From the NCBI GenBank assembly GCA_910583555.1, contig CAJTXO010000010.1, forward strand, positions 62,001-126,000: 64,000 bases of DNA. Direction: 5' to 3'. How positions within the stretch are numbered: position 1 is the stretch's first letter; each line of letters opens with the position of its first letter. This DNA comes from an uncultured Eubacterium sp. GTDB lineage: Bacteria; Bacillota; Clostridia; Lachnospirales; Lachnospiraceae. Shown here one piece after another: positions 18,382 to 25,838 of the stretch. Position numbers and translations under genes: made by a program. Under the pieces are notes generated by a model. It worked only from the letters and a program-made list of their open reading frames with translations, had not been told where the DNA came from and made no database searches.

Positions 18382-19794
18382 ATGAAACTTACATTTATAC
18401 TGCCGGCGATTGGGAAAAAAGCCGGAAAAAAATACATTGGAACGTGGAAAATGGAACCGCTGACGATCGCCGTCTTAAAGGCGCTGACTCCGTCTTATAT
18501 CGAGACGGAGTTCTTTGATGACCGGATCGAGCTGATCGATTACGAGACGAAGACGGATCTCGTCTGTATCACGACGGAGACGTATACCGCGAAGCGGAGC
18601 TACCGGATCGCCGCGAAATTCCGCGAGCGCGGGATCCCTGTCGTGATGGGCGGGTATCACGCCACGCTCTGTCCTGACGAGGCAAAACAATACGGCGACA
18701 GCGTAATCGTGGGAAATGCCGAGAATGTCTGGCAGCAGATGCTGGCGGATGTTCAGAATGGCTGCCTGAAGGCGCGCTATGATGGCGGGACGGGAATCGT
18801 TGGCGGATACGGAATTTCTGCCTGTGGGCAGGCTGTTGAGGAAAGCAGATCGGGAATCCAAAAGGGCGGGCTGGGGACTTTCACCGGCAGGCCGGATAAG
18901 AGTATCTTCCGCGGGAAAAAATATCTGCCGGTTTCCCTCGTGGAGACGGGAAGGGGGTGCTGCCATTCCTGTGAGTTCTGCTCGATCTCCCAGTTTTACG
19001 GCGGCGCGTACCACTGTCGCGAGCATCGGCTTATTGCCGAGGATATCGAGCGCTCTGAACACAAGTACACATTTCTCGTGGACGACAATCTCGTGGCTAA
19101 CCGGGAAAACGCGATCGGTATTTTTCGGGAGATCACGCCCCTGCACATCAAATGGGCCGGCCAGGGCACGCTTTCGATGGCGAGGGATGAGGAACTTCTG
19201 CGGGCCATGAAAAAGAGCGGATGTGAGATCATTCTCATCGGCTTCGAGAGTCTGGACAAAGAAAATCTCAGGCAGATGAATAAGTCCTTTAATTATGCGG
19301 TCGGGGAGCGGGACGAGCTGGTGAAGAGGATCCACGACGCGGGCATCGGCATTTACGCGACATTCGTGTTCGGGTATGACAATGACGACGAGCGCACGGT
19401 CTACGACGCGCTTGAGTTTGCCACGAAACATCATTTTTATACGGCCGCGTTCAATCACTTGCTGCCATTTCCGAACACGCCCCTGTATCACCGGCTGGAG
19501 CAGGAGCGGCGCCTGATCTATGATAAGTGGTGGCTGGCCGACGGTTATCGCTACGGAGAACTCGCTTTTCACCCGAAACAGCTGTCTGCCGAGAAACTCA
19601 GCGAGCTGTGCCGCGACGCGCGCAAACAATTTTCGTCGCTGCCGACCGTGCTCGGCCGGGGATTTGCCTCACTCGGAAGGACAAGCCCTCTCATGTGGGG
19701 ACTGTTTTGGGCGATGAATGTAAGGCTGGGCGAGGAGATCGACCAGAAGATGAACGTACCGATAGGAGAGAACCTGGATGAACTTCCAAAATGA
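18382..19794 (+). CDS. B12-binding-type radical SAM protein 4
   Basis: 470 residues. The B12-type domain has GGYHATLCPDEA and VIVGNAENVW. The radical SAM core has CCHSCEFCS, FLVDDNLVANRE and ILIGFESLD. The C-terminus has HLLPFPNTPLYHRLEQE and KWWLADGYRYGE, as in proteins 1 and 2. Compared with protein 2 it carries about 25 extra residues between the two domains, a Gly- and Ser-rich stretch around residues 133-165, probably a linker. The start follows a GGCAGGATG region, 23 bp after protein 3. Its end overlaps the last gene of the cluster by 17 bases. Confidence 0.86.
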   Translation: MKLTFILPAIGKKAGKKYIGTWKMEPLTIAVLKALTPSYIETEFFDDRIELIDYETKTDLVCITTETYTAKRSYRIAAKFRERGIPVVMGGYHATLCPDEAKQYGDSVIVGNAENVWQQMLADVQNGCLKARYDGGTGIVGGYGISACGQAVEESRSGIQKGGLGTFTGRPDKSIFRGKKYLPVSLVETGRGCCHSCEFCSISQFYGGAYHCREHRLIAEDIERSEHKYTFLVDDNLVANRENAIGIFREITPLHIKWAGQGTLSMARDEELLRAMKKSGCEIILIGFESLDKENLRQMNKSFNYAVGERDELVKRIHDAGIGIYATFVFGYDNDDERTVYDALEFATKHHFYTAAFNHLLPFPNTPLYHRLEQERRLIYDKWWLADGYRYGELAFHPKQLSAEKLSELCRDARKQFSSLPTVLGRGFASLGRTSPLMWGLFWAMNVRLGEEIDQKMNVPIGENLDELPK

Positions 19795-20821
19795 CAAATA
19801 TACACTCCGGTTCGCGGTCGATACTGACAATGACGGCATCCGGGAGATTTTTGAGAGCGGCTGCTTTGACGGCCGTCTGAGCGTCCAGTTCCTGCGCGGG
19901 CAGCGCCCGCTGGAATCGTTCCGCCTGGACGGTGACGATGCCCGGATACTCGTGATCACCGATAATGAAAGCGGCAGGCTTGCCGCGGTCGGCGGCGCGG
20001 TGCTGCGCCGCGAGTATGTGGGCGGTACGCCGCAATTGTGCGCATATCTGACAGGATTGAAGATCCATCCCGATTACCGGCACAAAATTATATTTATCGC
20101 CAAGGCATATCAGTTTTTTTATCAGCAGGTGCCGGACTGCCGGCTCTATTATACGACGATCCTTGACGAGAACCGCGCGGCTATTTCCCTCATGGAAAAG
20201 GGGCATCGGAATATGCCGCATTATCATTATCTGGGGCATTATACGACTTATTGTTTCCACGGCGGGAAACGGCGGATAGCGGTGGAGAAGGGGAATACGG
20301 ACGGGTTCGATGGATTGCTGCGGTCCTATTTTTCATCGCGGGATCTGACTCCCGCGGATCCTGGGTGCGCCGGGTTTGGAGAGAATACGTTTTACTGCGT
20401 GAGGGAGAACGGGAAACTCCGGGCGTGCTGTTTTGTCGGAAACCAGCAGGGGCATAAACAATATAAGATGAGTTCGTACGGCGGCATTTTGAAGTTTGTC
20501 TCCCACCTGCCGACAGACTGGTTCGGGTATCCGAAATTCCCGGGATCCGGGGAGGAGATCAACTTTGGCGTGGTGTCATATCTGTATGTGGAGAATGAGG
20601 ATGAGAAGCTGTGCTCGGATTTCCTGCGCTCGGTCGCGGCGGAGGCGGGGTTCTCGCTTTTGATCTGGGGGGCGTTTGAGGGGCATCCGCTGTGTCCGGC
20701 ACTGGACCGGATGAAAACGGTTCGTTATGGCAGCAGGTTGTATTCGGTCGAATGGGAGGGGGAGCGCGGAGCGGGAGAGGAGCTTGCAGGGGTGTTCGGG
20801 GTGGAGGCGGCGTTGTTGTAG
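19778..20821 (+). CDS. GNAT-family acyltransferase, last gene of operon
   Basis: 347 residues. The first half is a recognisable GNAT domain: YTLRFAVDTDNDGIREIFES at the start, VGGAVLRREYVGGTPQLCAYLTGLKIHPDYR in the core, and ILDENRAAISLMEKG as the C-terminal helix. The second half has FVGNQQGHKQYKM and RSVAAEAGFSLLIWGAFEGHP and may be a second, degenerate GNAT repeat. The ATG follows GGAGAG and overlaps the radical SAM 4 gene by 17 bases. It probably transfers an acyl or acetyl group in the same pathway, as donor to or acceptor from the GH3-family product; this is inferred from context only. Confidence 0.68.
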   Translation: MNFQNDKYTLRFAVDTDNDGIREIFESGCFDGRLSVQFLRGQRPLESFRLDGDDARILVITDNESGRLAAVGGAVLRREYVGGTPQLCAYLTGLKIHPDYRHKIIFIAKAYQFFYQQVPDCRLYYTTILDENRAAISLMEKGHRNMPHYHYLGHYTTYCFHGGKRRIAVEKGNTDGFDGLLRSYFSSRDLTPADPGCAGFGENTFYCVRENGKLRACCFVGNQQGHKQYKMSSYGGILKFVSHLPTDWFGYPKFPGSGEEINFGVVSYLYVENEDEKLCSDFLRSVAAEAGFSLLIWGAFEGHPLCPALDRMKTVRYGSRLYSVEWEGERGAGEELAGVFGVEAALL

Positions 20822-20844
20822 GGGGGATTATTTGTCTAAAGCCC

Positions 20845-20882
20845 TTGATAAAATCGTACGAATTGAATAAAATAATAGTACG
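20845..20882 (+). promoter_or_regulatory. Promoter and possible operator of toxin-antitoxin pair
   Basis: A -35 TTGATA (20845-20850) and a -10 TAAAAT (20868-20873) are separated by 17 bases. Inverted half-sites CGTAC (20855-20859) and GTACG (20878-20882) straddle the -10 box. Autorepression by the antitoxin at such a site would be usual for these modules. Confidence 0.6.
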
Positions 20883-20900
20883 GGGAAAGGAAGTGATAGT

Positions 20901-21113
20901 ATGTCGATTACTGCAACTGAGTTAAAGAAGAATTTAGGAAAATATCTGCTTTTATCAGCAACTGAGGATATTTTTATTACGAAAAATGGAAAAGTTGTCG
21001 CAAAACTAGTCAATCCTCATCAGAATCGAATAGACACAGCAAAATCACTATTTGGAATTTTACCAAAAGATGCAGACATAGAGGAAACAAGAGCAGAAAG
21101 GTTGAGTAAATGA
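20901..21113 (+). CDS. Type II antitoxin, Phd/YefM-like
   Basis: A 70-residue antitoxin. The N-terminal segment SITATELKKNLGKYLLL and the IFITKNGKVVAKL strand fit the Phd/YefM DNA-binding fold. The C-terminal half (IEETRAERLSK) would wrap the toxin. AAAGGAAGTGA precedes the ATG. The stop overlaps the toxin ATG (ATGA), the classic antitoxin-first arrangement. Base composition is clearly more AT-rich than the upstream radical SAM operon, in line with recent acquisition. Confidence 0.82.
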   Translation: MSITATELKKNLGKYLLLSATEDIFITKNGKVVAKLVNPHQNRIDTAKSLFGILPKDADIEETRAERLSK

Positions 21114-21535
21114 AAGTTTTGATTGATACCAATATTGTGATAGATGCTCTGACATCAAGGGAACCTTGGCATGTACATGCTGAAAAAATATTTCTTATGG
21201 CGGCAAACGATATTATTGATATGTATATAACGGCTAGTTCTGCAACAGATATTTATTATCTGATCAGAAAGCATCTGCATAGTACGAAAACTGCCAGACA
21301 GATTATGGGGAAATTGTATTCTCTGGTTGGAATTCTAGAGGTGAAAAGTAAAGATCTTATTGATGCGTTGGCATCGCCGATTACAGATTACGAAGATGCA
21401 GTTGTAGAGCAAGTGGCAGGAAGGTCCGGCATGGAATGTATTGTAACCCGTAATCTAAAAGATTTTGAGGCAGGTCTTACACAGATTTACCCACCAGAAG
21501 ATTTTGTCCATTTAATGGAACAGGAGGAATTGTAG
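21110..21535 (+). CDS. PIN-domain toxin, VapC-like
   Basis: A 141-residue PIN-domain endoribonuclease. Acidic metal-binding residues are in place: MKVLIDTNIVIDAL at the N-terminus, SSATDIYYL in the middle, ITDYEDAV and CIVTRNLKDFE toward the end. VapC toxins cut tRNA or rRNA when freed from the antitoxin. The ATG overlaps the antitoxin stop. The module is complete in appearance and lies at the boundary between the radical SAM operon and a patch of mobile debris. Confidence 0.85.
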   Translation: MKVLIDTNIVIDALTSREPWHVHAEKIFLMAANDIIDMYITASSATDIYYLIRKHLHSTKTARQIMGKLYSLVGILEVKSKDLIDALASPITDYEDAVVEQVAGRSGMECIVTRNLKDFEAGLTQIYPPEDFVHLMEQEEL

Positions 21536-21637
21536 ATTTGTTTAACTCCGAACCTGTCTGCTCACTTTCTATTTTTCCATAATTGTCTTAAAATTTTTGT
21601 TTCATTAGTCATATTAAAATTTAACTGTATAGTAATA

Positions 21638-22385
21638 GCACCACTTTACAACTTTTTCAAAAAAGAATAACGTACAGGATAACTTTCGTGTTATAATAAG
21701 TTTGCCCAAAATACATAACAAAGGAAAGTGATCCCATACGTCAAGCTTATTATACAACAAAAACAACCTGATTGGTAGACTTTTTCAATATTTTTATAAT
21801 TACTTTGAAACCTGTTCCGCGCCTACAGCTGAAACGCTGTTCCTGCTCGTTTTATCCATGCTGGTAATGGAGTCCGCTGATTCCATCCGCTCCCTGTACA
21901 GGCATTTTTTGTCCGGCATCACAGGGAAATCCCTGAATGCTTTTTACTATGCCTGTTCCTATGCCAAAGTGGATTACTCGAGGTTTATGAATGTAACCGC
22001 TTCCCTGGCATTGAAACTGGTTCCCGCCCAGTTGCGGTCACAGCCGGTTCTCCTGTGCATTGATGATACCATGATCTCTAAGTTTGGCACAAAATTTGAA
22101 GATGTATCAAATCTTTTCGACCATGCGGCCCATCATGGCTCAAACTATCTGAACGGGCACTGTTTCGTAAGCCTCATGCTCTGTGTTCCCGTATGGCTGG
22201 ACCGGAAGATCGTTTACCAGTCTGTTCCCCTTGGGTACCGCATGTGGCAGAAAAAAGAATCCAAACTGGATCTTGCCGCTTTCAAAAAAACATCGAAAAC
22301 ACTATAAAATCAAATGCTGTTATGAAAGCCTTAAAGCAGTTGGTTAGGCGGCAGGGAATTCACTTGTAAAGTTGTTAAGTGGTGT
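21638..22385 (+). mobile_element. Internally deleted insertion sequence
   Basis: Imperfect terminal inverted repeats, 16 of 18 matching, lie at 21638-21655 (GCACCACTTTACAACTTT) and 22368-22385 (AAAGTTGTTAAGTGGTGT). They enclose 748 bp holding only the N-terminal part of a DDE transposase. A full element of this kind would be expected to be about twice as long, so the transposase C-terminus appears deleted while both ends remain. No convincing target-site duplication is seen. Confidence 0.65.
21732..22307 (+). pseudogene. Truncated DDE transposase (IS4/IS701-like)
   Basis: The frame is open from 21732; the first ATG is at 21858, but family-like sequence (LIGRLFQYFYNYFE, SAPTAETLFLLVLSML) begins upstream, so the original start was probably non-ATG near 21768. 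The visible protein has the first catalytic Asp region VLLCIDDTMISKFGTKFED and HHGSNYLNGHCFVSL. It ends at KKTSKTL, where the second Asp and the Glu would still be missing. The product is presumably inactive in cis, but the ends could be mobilised by an intact copy elsewhere. The exact IS family is uncertain. Confidence 0.75.
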
Positions 22386-22677
22386 AAAGGTAGAAAAAGG
22401 AAAAATAACGGAAGATGAGAAAACAAGATTGAGAAAATTTTTAGCTTAAAAGAAGGTGATGTAAAGTGTGTCCGGATAACATTTCCCATCATTGCAAGTG
22501 GCAGAGGCATTGTAGGGGATGCGATCGCACAATACTGCCCTGAAAAGGATAAATATGCTGCTCAGTCTCAGTATGGTGAAGAGATATCAGCACTTGGAAA
22601 AGAGTTTAGATCTAACTGGTACTATATAGTGTATTTTTATACTTGATAAGATAACTAAGGTAGGGAGGCAGCTGAAA
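22386..22677 (+). other. Gene-free stretch with a coding remnant
   Basis: From the insertion sequence end to the next gene there is no good start codon. One frame is open for about 70 codons (about 22426-22646) and reads as plausible protein, including KEGDVKCVRITFPIIASGRG and GEEISALGKEFRSNWYY, but it has no ATG and no ribosome site. It is probably the tail of a gene broken by the insertion or by deletion. The family is not recognised. Confidence 0.4.
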
Positions 22678-23220
22678 ATGAATGTAAAAAAGCATATTAA
22701 AGTAGGTGTTTTGTCATTTTTGTTAATTATAATCCTTATATTATTTAGTATGTTGTACTCAAAAAGAACGTCACCTAATGTTTCCGACCTAATTGAAAAT
22801 GAGAACATTAGCGATATAAGTTTAACAATTTATTATTTGGATTTACATGCTCTTAGGTTTTTACCTGTTCCAAGTGTTGAAGATTTAATCCAACGCACAG
22901 TTGATGAAAAAATTGTTATTAGTGGGAGCGAACTGAAACAATATATTGATTTATTTAGGAAGATAGATAATGAGGTTCTAATACCAGTGTGGAACAGATC
23001 TTCGGATTTGGACTTGCGAGTGTATTATGTGCTTGAAAGCAAGAAGAATGGTAAATTATTTGATGTCGCTATGTGGGGAGATGTAGACAGTGTATTTGTT
23101 AATGGGATCGAGGTGAAAGGAAATAAGGTTTTTTATGATGTAATAATACCGTTTTTGTCTGAAAAAGCTGCTAAGGATTTGGAAGACTTTTATAATTCAG
23201 TGCACTCTACGGAAAAATGA
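22678..23220 (+). CDS. Hypothetical membrane-anchored protein
   Basis: 180 residues, not recognised. A short basic start (MNVKKHIKVG) and one hydrophobic helix (FLLIIILILFSMLYS, about residues 14-28) predict an N-terminal anchor with the rest outside the membrane. There is no lipobox Cys. The external part is acidic and mixed alpha/beta with no motif I know. GGGAGG precedes the ATG. Base composition is AT-rich like its neighbours. It stands alone between a transposon remnant and a Fic gene, so it may be accessory cargo. Confidence 0.6.
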   Translation: MNVKKHIKVGVLSFLLIIILILFSMLYSKRTSPNVSDLIENENISDISLTIYYLDLHALRFLPVPSVEDLIQRTVDEKIVISGSELKQYIDLFRKIDNEVLIPVWNRSSDLDLRVYYVLESKKNGKLFDVAMWGDVDSVFVNGIEVKGNKVFYDVIIPFLSEKAAKDLEDFYNSVHSTEK

Positions 23221-23544
23221 AAAGTAAGAGTAAAATTGTAGCTCCAAAAGAATTTTCGTGTGAAGGAAGTCTGTGTGCTACGTAAGGACAGGATTTTGTA
23301 AGCATAGAAAGATGGTGTGGAATATACAAGAACGAGTCGGTATCATTTGAGTTTACGATATATTGAGTATTTCAAAAAGATTGATTGAACAGAATAAAGA
23401 GGCCTATGAGGTACTGGCAAAATGATTAAACTGACAAAAGAACTTGATATATCTGATTAAAAATACAGACAGTTCCTGTTTTTTATGCTATACTGTTAGC
23501 AGTAAAAGGAATTGATCAGTGGAACGCAGAATATGGAGGTTCAT
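23221..23544 (+). other. Intergenic stretch with possible Phd/Doc remnants
   Basis: No complete gene. Around 23358-23424 one frame reads LSISKRLIEQNKEAYEVLAK then stop, overlapping an ATG that reads MIKLTKELDISD then stop. These two snippets resemble the end of a Phd-type antitoxin and the start of a Doc toxin, joined by the same ATGA-type overlap. If so, this is a dead toxin-antitoxin module directly in front of the Fic gene. Similarity is recalled, not searched. A TATACT box near 23490 may drive fic. Confidence 0.35.
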
Positions 23545-24192
23545 ATGCTTACGAGGGAGCAGAATATATTTTTAGCAAAGAAGACATTTGTGGAATTAGT
23601 GTATAATACAGCATATATTGAGGGATGTAACGTTACATTCCCGCAAACACAAACGATCATTGATGGTGCCGTGGTAAACGGAATAACTGTCAAAGATATT
23701 CAGACGGTACTTAATCTGCGGGATGCCTGGAAATATTGTATCGATCATATTGATGATCCATTGAATTTAAAGTATGTGTGCAAAATAAATGAGTATGTCT
23801 CCAGAAACGAGAGTTTACAGTGGGGGACATTGAGGACTGGAACTGTGGGGGTAGGCGACTACACGCCATCCGTACCTGTAAAAGAAACCGTAGAAGAACA
23901 ACTGGAGCGGATCATGGAAATAAGTGACCACATAGAGCGTTCGCTCGAATACTTTGCCTATGCCTGCAAACAACAACTTTTCTGGGACGGAAATAAAAGA
24001 ACATCCACGATCGTCGCAAGTAAAATTTTGATCGAGTCCGGAAATGGCATTCTAACGATTGGGAAAGACAACGCAGAGGAATTTAACACAACGTTAAATC
24101 ACTGGTATTTAAACGATGAATCACAGCCTCTGAAGGATTGTCTGAAAAAATGTATCAGGACAATTCAAGTCGATAGCAAAAAGAGCGGGTGA
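23545..24192 (+). CDS. Fic family protein with altered catalytic motif
   Basis: 215 residues from the ATG at 23545, which follows GGAGGT; an in-frame TTG at 23512 is less likely. The Fic-core motif reads QLFWDGNKRTS. The usual HxF-x-(D/E)-(G/A)-N-(G/K)-R pattern is intact except that the catalytic His is Gln. Near the N-terminus TAYIEGCN matches the (S/T)xxxE(G/N) inhibitory helix of class II Fic proteins, so the anion-pocket Arg should be held in check. Normal Fic enzymes AMPylate proteins. With Gln, classical AMP transfer is doubtful. No separate antitoxin gene is adjacent. The gene is AT-rich, in an accessory patch. Confidence 0.8.
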   Translation: MLTREQNIFLAKKTFVELVYNTAYIEGCNVTFPQTQTIIDGAVVNGITVKDIQTVLNLRDAWKYCIDHIDDPLNLKYVCKINEYVSRNESLQWGTLRTGTVGVGDYTPSVPVKETVEEQLERIMEISDHIERSLEYFAYACKQQLFWDGNKRTSTIVASKILIESGNGILTIGKDNAEEFNTTLNHWYLNDESQPLKDCLKKCIRTIQVDSKKSG

Positions 24193-24205
24193 TCAGATCC
24201 CCGCC

Positions 24206-24637
24206 CTACCTGAACTGCCCCTTAAACTTCTGCTCGCAGTACATACAGCGGTAGATCCGGTTTTTCTTATCCGTCAGCTTAAAGCGGTGGGGGAGCTCCT
24301 GTTCGATCGAAGTGATGCAGCGCGGATTTTTGCACTTGATGATATTCGTCACCATGTCGGGAAGTCCGAGCGTGCGCTTTTCCACGATCTTGTCATTTTC
24401 GATCATGTTGATGGTGATATTTTCATCGAGGACGCCGAGGATGTCAAGGTCCACGGTGAGAGGCCCCTCGATCTTGATAATATCCTTTTTTCCCATTTTA
24501 TTACTTCTCGCGTTTTTGATGATCGCGACGCTGCAGTCGAGTTTTTCTAAGTTCAGGTACTGGTAGATCTCCATCGAATGTCCTGCTTTGATGTGGTCGA
24601 TGACAACGCCCTGATTCAGTCCGCCGATATTTAACAT
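24206..24637 (-). CDS. pyrI: Aspartate carbamoyltransferase regulatory chain
   Basis: 143 residues; the regulatory subunit that binds nucleotides and zinc and attaches to PyrB trimers. The N-terminal domain contains GLNQGVVIDHIKAG. The zinc site is KCKNPRCITSIEQE followed by RCMYCEQKF, giving the C-x4-C and C-x2-C pattern. GGAAAGGAGAA precedes the ATG on the minus strand. It lies 109 bp downstream of pyrB in the same direction, as in other clostridial pyrBI pairs. PyrI presence predicts allosteric feedback on pyrimidine synthesis. Confidence 0.93.
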   Translation of the reverse strand: MLNIGGLNQGVVIDHIKAGHSMEIYQYLNLEKLDCSVAIIKNARSNKMGKKDIIKIEGPLTVDLDILGVLDENITINMIENDKIVEKRTLGLPDMVTNIIKCKNPRCITSIEQELPHRFKLTDKKNRIYRCMYCEQKFKGQFR

Positions 24638-24746
24638 AGTCCGTTCTCCTTTCCCGCGCTGCTTTTAATTTGTGGCCAAACAGCGCTCGCGCAGATCGTT
24701 CCGCGCAGATGAGATGACGCCTCGTAACGTCTCTTTCACATTTTAT

Positions 24747-25661
24747 TTAAACGAGTTCCAGTAAAGTTAATATAAGCGCCATGCGGATGTAGACGCCAAA
24801 TTCCGCCTGCTTGAAGTAGACGGCGCGCGGATCATTGTCTACTTCTGTAGAAATCTCGTTCACCCTGGGGAGCGGGTGGAGTACGAGCATGTCCTCCCGC
24901 GCCAGTTTCATTTTTTTCGTGTCGAGGATGAAGCTGTCCTTTAACCGGATGTAATCTTCCTCGTTGAAGAAACGTTCCCGCTGGACTCTCGTCATGTAAA
25001 GGATGTCCAGGCTGCCGATCACGGCGTCGAGGTCGCTCACTTCTTCGTAGGGGATCTGGTTGCCGTCGAGCGTTTCCTTTTTTAGATAATCCGGCACTTT
25101 TAATTCCGGCGGGGAGATCAGTACAAATTCAACGCCGGGATAGCGAACCATCGCGTCGATCAGCGAGTGGACGGTGCGGCCGAACTTGAGATCGCCGCAG
25201 ACGCCGATCCGCAGATGATCGAAACGGCCTTTCAGGTTTTTGATCGTGAGAAGGTCAGTGAGGGTCTGGGTCGGGTGGTTGTGGCCGCCGTCCCCGGCGT
25301 TGATGACCGGGATCGAAGAGTACATCGAAGCGACGAGCGGCGCGCCCTCTTTCGGGTGGCGCATGGCGCAGATGTCCGCGTACGAGGAGATGATGCGGAT
25401 CGTATCCGCGACGCTCTCGCCTTTGGCCGCGGAACTTGAGTCGGCAGAAGAAAAACCAAGAACACTGCCGCCGAGATTGATCATGGCGGCTTCAAAACTA
25501 AGTCTAGTCCGTGTGCTTGGTTCATAAAAGCAGGTTGCCAGCTTTTTCCCTTTGCAGTATTCCGCATATTTCTGGGGGTTTTCCATGATCTGTTCCGCCA
25601 GTGAAATAAGATCGTCAAGTTCGTCCCTGGACAGATCCAGCGCATTCATTATATGTCTCAT
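24747..25661 (-). CDS. pyrB: Aspartate carbamoyltransferase catalytic chain
   Basis: 304 residues from the ATG at 25661 (start [15 protein letters not shown]), preceded by GAGG. An in-frame upstream ATG would add 20 unrelated residues inside the leader and is unlikely. It condenses carbamoyl phosphate with aspartate, the first committed step of UMP synthesis. Motifs: [14 protein letters not shown] for carbamoyl phosphate, [15 protein letters not shown], and [12 protein letters not shown] for aspartate. A promoter lies about 50 bp upstream. The leader is short and shows no obvious PyrR attenuator. Confidence 0.95.
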   Translation of the reverse strand: MRHIMNALDLSRDELDDLISLAEQIMENPQKYAEYCKGKKLATCFYEPSTRTRLSFEAAMINLGGSVLGFSSADSSSAAKGESVADTIRIISSYADICAMRHPKEGAPLVASMYSSIPVINAGDGGHNHPTQTLTDLLTIKNLKGRFDHLRIGVCGDLKFGRTVHSLIDAMVRYPGVEFVLISPPELKVPDYLKKETLDGNQIPYEEVSDLDAVIGSLDILYMTRVQRERFFNEEDYIRLKDSFILDTKKMKLAREDMLVLHPLPRVNEISTEVDNDPRAVYFKQAEFGVYIRMALILTLLELV

Positions 25662-25709
25662 AAAGATACCTCGCTCTGTGTTGTATGATGTCCCAAAATG
25701 ATTTTTATT

Positions 25710-25738
25710 ATTGTACAACAATTCCGAAAAAATTACAA
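25710..25738 (-). promoter_or_regulatory. Promoter of pyrBI
   Basis: On the minus strand a -35 TTGTAA (25738-25733) and a -10 TACAAT (25715-25710) are separated by 17 bases. Transcription would start near 25702, about 40 bases before pyrB. Confidence 0.6.
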
Positions 25739-25756
25739 TATCGTTTTAAAATGTAT

Positions 25757-25785
25757 TTGCAAAATTTCCCGTTTGGAAGTATAAT
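25757..25785 (+). promoter_or_regulatory. Promoter of the aconitase-family hydratase gene
   Basis: TTGCAA (25757-25762), 17 bases, then a consensus TATAAT (25780-25785). It is divergent from the pyrBI promoter, with only 18 bp between the two -35 boxes, so shared regulation is possible. Confidence 0.7.
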
Positions 25786-25838
25786 ATTGAATCGAATAAG
25801 TATATACACTGACCCCCTCATGAAAGGAGAGAATACAG

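Noticed and set aside
18475..19629. 384-codon minus-strand frame opposite radical SAM protein 4
   Set aside because: Same kind of shadow; the coding strand carries CxxxCxxC and other family motifs.
24188..24208. GCGGG/CCCGC hairpin between fic and pyrI as a bidirectional terminator
   Set aside because: The stem is five pairs with no T-run on either strand.
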